Source: SIG622 sp045604705
GTDB taxonomy: Bacteria; Bacillota; Clostridia; Oscillospirales; CAG-382
Length of the DNA: 64,000 nt
Assembly (NCBI GenBank): GCA_045604705.1
Contig: JAZUOO010000066.1
Coordinates: 1-64,000, forward strand
Direction: 5' to 3'
Shown here: positions 60,883-64,000 of the stretch, piece after piece
How positions within the stretch are numbered: position 1 is the first letter of the stretch
Layout of the letters: each line of letters begins with the position of its first letter
The notes under the pieces: model-generated
Databases searched by the model: none
The model's input: only the letters and a program-made list of their open reading frames with translations
What the model was told of the DNA's origin: nothing
Translations under genes and position numbers: made by a program

Positions 60883-62223
60883 ATGAATATAAACATGTTT
60901 ATGACAGAAGAAGAAAAAAAGCGAGTGGGTGTTCTGCTTGTTACGCTTTACCGTAATTCCTCGGACGAGGAAGCAGCAATGGCGGGAATTGAGGAACTGC
61001 GACTGCTTTGTGAAACTGCTCTTGAGGGCGAGTGCGGCATTGTAGAGTTTTATGTTATGACACAGGCGAAAAGCTCTCCCGAGGCGGCAACTTACATCGG
61101 CAGCGGCAAGGTGGAGGAAGCTGCAAGATTGTGCCGTGACAATGATATTTCGCTGGTGGTGTTTGATACCGAGCTTTCACCCTCGCAGATAAGGAACAAT
61201 GAGGAAATTATATCTGCATTTTCCAAGGATAACTCCGACGTCAGGGTTATTGACAGGACTATGCTTATTCTTGATATTTTTGCAAAGCACGCGGTTACCG
61301 GTGAAGGTAAGCTTCAGGTTGAAATCGCACAGCTCAAGTACACTGCTCCGAGACTTACCGGTAAGGGTATCGAGCTTTCACGGCAGGGTGGTACAAGCGG
61401 TGCGATAGGTGCAAGAGGTCCCGGCGAAACTAAACTTGAGACGGACAGACGTCACATAAGGAGAAGAATCGAGTCACTTGAAGCGCAGATAGCGGATATG
61501 GAAGCGGCGAGAAATATCAAGCGTTCCAAGAGGTCGGGAAGCGGTATTTGCAATATTGCCATTGTAGGTTATACCAATGCGGGAAAGTCCACGCTTCTTA
61601 ATTACCTCACAAATGCGGGAATTCTTGCGGAGAACAAGCTTTTTGCGACGCTTGACCCGACCACGAGAAAGTTATCTCTGCCCAGCGGCAAAGAGGTTTT
61701 ACTGACGGATACGGTCGGATTTATCAACAATCTTCCGCACAGGCTGGTTGAGGCTTTTAAGTCTACCCTTGATGAGGTAAGATACGCCGATGTTCTTATT
61801 ATTGTTGCGGATGCTTCCGATACGGACACCGAGAAGAAAATTGAGGTTACCGAGAAAATAATAAACGAGCTTTCGGCGGGCGGAAAACCTCAGATTCGTG
61901 TTTACAACAAGTGCGACGGGCTTGATTTTCTTCCCTACGGCGGTGACGAAGAAAGACTTTCCGAGATGTCGGCGGTTTGTATTTCTGCACTTACAGGCGC
62001 GGGTGTCGACAGGCTGCTTGAGATGATTGAGGATACGGTGAACTCTTTGACACGGGAGATGAAGTTTTTGTTTCCTTTTGACAATCAGAGTGCGGTAAAC
62101 ACCCTTTACAGACGTGCGAGCGTTATTTCCGTCGAGTATACCGACAAGGGTACTGAGGTTGTGGCACTTGTGGACACAGAGCTTGCGGGGAAATATGCTG
62201 AATATGAGGTTAAATCCGAATAG
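60883..62223 (+). CDS. hflX: ribosome-associated GTPase HflX
   Basis: 446 residues. N-terminal HflX domain with ATYIGSGKVEEAA and RVIDRTMLILDIFA, a middle helical part with RQGGTSGAIGARGPGETKLE, then a G domain: G1 GYTNAGKST (about 230), DTVGFI (G3) and YNKCD (G4). It splits stalled 70S ribosomes under stress in studied bacteria. AAGGTGAC precedes the ATG. Confidence 0.96.
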   Translation: MNINMFMTEEEKKRVGVLLVTLYRNSSDEEAAMAGIEELRLLCETALEGECGIVEFYVMTQAKSSPEAATYIGSGKVEEAARLCRDNDISLVVFDTELSPSQIRNNEEIISAFSKDNSDVRVIDRTMLILDIFAKHAVTGEGKLQVEIAQLKYTAPRLTGKGIELSRQGGTSGAIGARGPGETKLETDRRHIRRRIESLEAQIADMEAARNIKRSKRSGSGICNIAIVGYTNAGKSTLLNYLTNAGILAENKLFATLDPTTRKLSLPSGKEVLLTDTVGFINNLPHRLVEAFKSTLDEVRYADVLIIVADASDTDTEKKIEVTEKIINELSAGGKPQIRVYNKCDGLDFLPYGGDEERLSEMSAVCISALTGAGVDRLLEMIEDTVNSLTREMKFLFPFDNQSAVNTLYRRASVISVEYTDKGTEVVALVDTELAGKYAEYEVKSE

Positions 62224-62257
62224 TATTTTTGTTTTAGTAAAAATTTTAGTAAAAATG

Positions 62258-62286
62258 TTGACCTTTTTTGTTTTCGGCAGTAAAAT
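62258..62286 (+). promoter_or_regulatory. promoter of the vanW-dltA unit
   Basis: TTGACC, 17 bases, TAAAAT. A TTTTAGTAAAAA direct repeat lies just upstream (62233-62255). Confidence 0.55.
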
Positions 62287-62337
62287 TATTCGTAAGCAAC
62301 AAGGATTTTTATAAAACATTGGAGGGTAAAAGACATT

Positions 62338-63183
62338 ATGACCCGAAAGCTCTTTTGTGAATTGCATCCAATATGCTATAAAATTTCACATGAAAAAGAA
62401 ATAGTAAAACGTCATTTTAAGAATGTATTCGGAAAAGTAAAAATTGCAAGATCAAGGGAAGAATTCGAACTTCCGAATCTTGTAAAGTCACATACCTCCT
62501 TGCTTGTGAGAAGACTTTATGGGGTGGATATAAAGCTCCAGGAAAATAAGGTAACAAATATTATACTTGCCTGTAAAAGGCTAAATAAGCTGGTAATTCA
62601 TCCCGGCGAGACTTTTTCGTATTGGACAACGCTCGGAAAACCTACAAAAAGACGAGGCTTTACGGACGGACTTGTGATAGCAAAAAACGGGCTTACTTCG
62701 GGAATCGGAGGCGGTCTTTGTCAGATGGCTAATATGATTCATTATCTTATTCTTAACAGCCCACTTGAGGTAACCGAGCTTCATCATCATTCTGATTCAC
62801 TGTTTCCCGATGAGAAAAGACGTGTTCCGTTCGGCACGGGTACGTCAGTTGCATACAATCACGTTGATTACAGGTTCAAAAACACCACCGATTCGGATGT
62901 TCAGCTTCTTTTGTGGATTGAGGACGGCTATCTTTGCGGAGAGCTTAGAAGCGAAAAGAAATTTCAATACAGATACAGACTTGTTGAGGAAAATCATTTC
63001 TTTGCCAAAGAGGGCAAGGATTATTACAGAAATTCCGAGGTCTACCGCCTTGTTATTGATAGAGAAACCGGTAAGGAAGTCGCAAGGGAGCTTATACTTA
63101 AAAATCATTCAAGGGTAATGTATGACCACAGTCTTATACCCGCAGAGCAGATAAGAGAGCAGGTGACGGCAAATGAAAGCTAA
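62338..63183 (+). CDS. VanW-family protein
   Basis: 281 residues. The VanW domain core is HPGETFSYW, GFTDGLVIAKNG, GIGGGLCQMANMIHYL and HHHSDS. VanW occurs in some vancomycin-resistance clusters and widely in clostridia, with no proven biochemical role. No van ligase or dehydrogenase genes are nearby, so resistance should not be inferred. GGAGG precedes the ATG. The end overlaps the next start by 11 bases. Confidence 0.92.
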   Translation: MTRKLFCELHPICYKISHEKEIVKRHFKNVFGKVKIARSREEFELPNLVKSHTSLLVRRLYGVDIKLQENKVTNIILACKRLNKLVIHPGETFSYWTTLGKPTKRRGFTDGLVIAKNGLTSGIGGGLCQMANMIHYLILNSPLEVTELHHHSDSLFPDEKRRVPFGTGTSVAYNHVDYRFKNTTDSDVQLLLWIEDGYLCGELRSEKKFQYRYRLVEENHFFAKEGKDYYRNSEVYRLVIDRETGKEVARELILKNHSRVMYDHSLIPAEQIREQVTANES

Positions 63184-64000
63184 AGAAACTGCACTTTACA
63201 GAATCTGCGAATGTGCAAGGCGTTATCCTGACCGTATTGCTTACAGAGATGAAGAAGCAGAGTATACATATTCGGAATTTATGGAAAGATGTGAAAAAAT
63301 TGCAGGAAGCCTTTGCGGTGCCGATACCCCGGTAATATGCTACGGAGAGCGTGGTGCAGATATGCTTTGTGCGATGTTCGGATGCTATATTGCAAAAAGG
63401 GCATATATCCCGATTGAAAAAACAACGCCTTACGAGAGGGTAAAGAATATTATATCGCAGACCGGTACAGAAATTTTCATAAACTGCTGCGATGAAGACA
63501 TAAGGTTTGACAATTGCCGTGTATACGGGATAAAAGAGATTGAAGCGTCGGAGCGTGCACCGCTGAGCGCCGATTTTGAAAATTTTGACGAGAACACAAT
63601 TGTCTATATGATTTTCACCTCGGGAAGTACGGGAAATCCCAAGGGTGTGCCGATAAATGAACGGAATCTTGCAAGCCTTGTACGCTGGGCGAGAAGCATT
63701 TATTCCGATGAAAAGTATTGCGGAATAAACATTCTGGGTACTGCAAGTTTTTCCTTTGACCTTAGTGTTGCGGACATTTATCTGTCCCTTTGCTGCGGTA
63801 ATACTCTTGTTTCCGTCGGAAGTGATGAAAAGGGAAGCAGCGAGAGAATGTGTGAGATTTTCCATGAATATGATATAGATGTTGCTGTAATGACACCGAC
63901 CTTTGCAAGAATTTGTCTTTTAGGAGGAAAATTCAATTCAGCAAGTATTCCGAAACTTAAAAGTCTATTTCTTTGCGGTGAGGTGCTTGATAAAAAGACT
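63173..64000 (+). CDS. dltA: D-alanine--D-alanyl carrier protein ligase, partial
   Basis: 276 codons visible, running off the window end (complete DltA is about 500). The adenylation domain has YMIFTSGSTGNPKGVPI (P-loop, about 142-160) and FSFDLSVADIYLSLCCG, typical of DltA rather than other adenylating enzymes. It charges D-Ala for teichoic acid esterification. ATG 63173 follows AGGTGA within vanW, implying coupling; dltB, dltC and dltD would be expected beyond the window. Confidence 0.88.
   Translation, partial: MKAKETALYRICECARRYPDRIAYRDEEAEYTYSEFMERCEKIAGSLCGADTPVICYGERGADMLCAMFGCYIAKRAYIPIEKTTPYERVKNIISQTGTEIFINCCDEDIRFDNCRVYGIKEIEASERAPLSADFENFDENTIVYMIFTSGSTGNPKGVPINERNLASLVRWARSIYSDEKYCGINILGTASFSFDLSVADIYLSLCCGNTLVSVGSDEKGSSERMCEIFHEYDIDVAVMTPTFARICLLGGKFNSASIPKLKSLFLCGEVLDKKT

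Noticed and set aside
62338..64000. Vancomycin-resistance cluster because of VanW
   Set aside because: No vanA/B ligase, vanH or vanX is present; VanW proteins are common in clostridia and the neighbour is DltA.
1..64000. tRNA, rRNA, CRISPR arrays, insertion sequences with transposase
   Set aside because: None could be recognised by eye; tRNAscan, CRISPR and IS searches would be decisive.

Overview
The window looks like chromosome of a low-to-mid GC Firmicute, most likely a gut clostridium of the Oscillospiraceae/Ruminococcaceae type. The reasons are strong AAGGAGG ribosome sites, many TTGACA-17-TATAAT promoters, pyruvate phosphate dikinase, archaeal-type phosphoglycerate mutase, VanW, DUF4830, split chromate transporters and intergenic repeats typical of that group. 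The species call is inference. I found no tRNA, rRNA, CRISPR array or complete insertion sequence.

Layout. 1-700: start of a leftward gene, a structured RNA with its own promoter and terminator, and a palindromic repeat family. 744-3389: ppdK. 3856-10190: uppP, ftsK, a ComEC-like metallo-beta-lactamase protein and a secreted subtilase. 10337-17667: mfd, a PrsA-like foldase lipoprotein, an MreD-like protein, a PflA-like radical SAM enzyme and holA. 17729-23250 (minus): mnmE, secG with a long acidic tail, apgM, a chromate transporter pair and a CYTH protein. 23582-26869: CPBP protease, tadA, an oxidoreductase and a DUF4830 protein. 26953-31512 (minus): rlmB, a large P-type-ATPase-like pseudoenzyme and mscS. 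31843-38915: flavin reductase, DMT exporter, rsmG, short QueG-like protein, lone ParB-family protein, TIM-barrel isomerase, HAD phosphatase and DHH phosphoesterase.

39626-50600 is the most unusual part. It is a compact podovirus-like head and connector module: a small Cys-rich protein, small and large terminase, portal, probable scaffold, probable decoration protein, capsid, an adaptor-like protein, a nozzle-like protein and an internal-protein candidate. It is driven by one strong promoter surrounded by three perfect GAAC-N4-GTTC LexA (SOS) boxes. I see no integrase, repressor, replication, lysis or tail-fibre genes, and related repeats lie on both sides. This suggests a DNA-damage-inducible packaging particle, either a domesticated prophage remnant or something like a gene transfer agent. 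It is followed by an independent 37-codon gene for a secreted peptide, with its own promoter and terminator.

51692-64000: class II aldolase, an orphan transcription unit, comEC with a degenerate metallo-beta-lactamase tail, two related secreted WG/stalk-domain proteins, a glycosidase-like fragment, a 2[4Fe-4S] ferredoxin too short to stand out as a long reading frame, hflX, vanW and the first 276 codons of dltA, which runs off the end.
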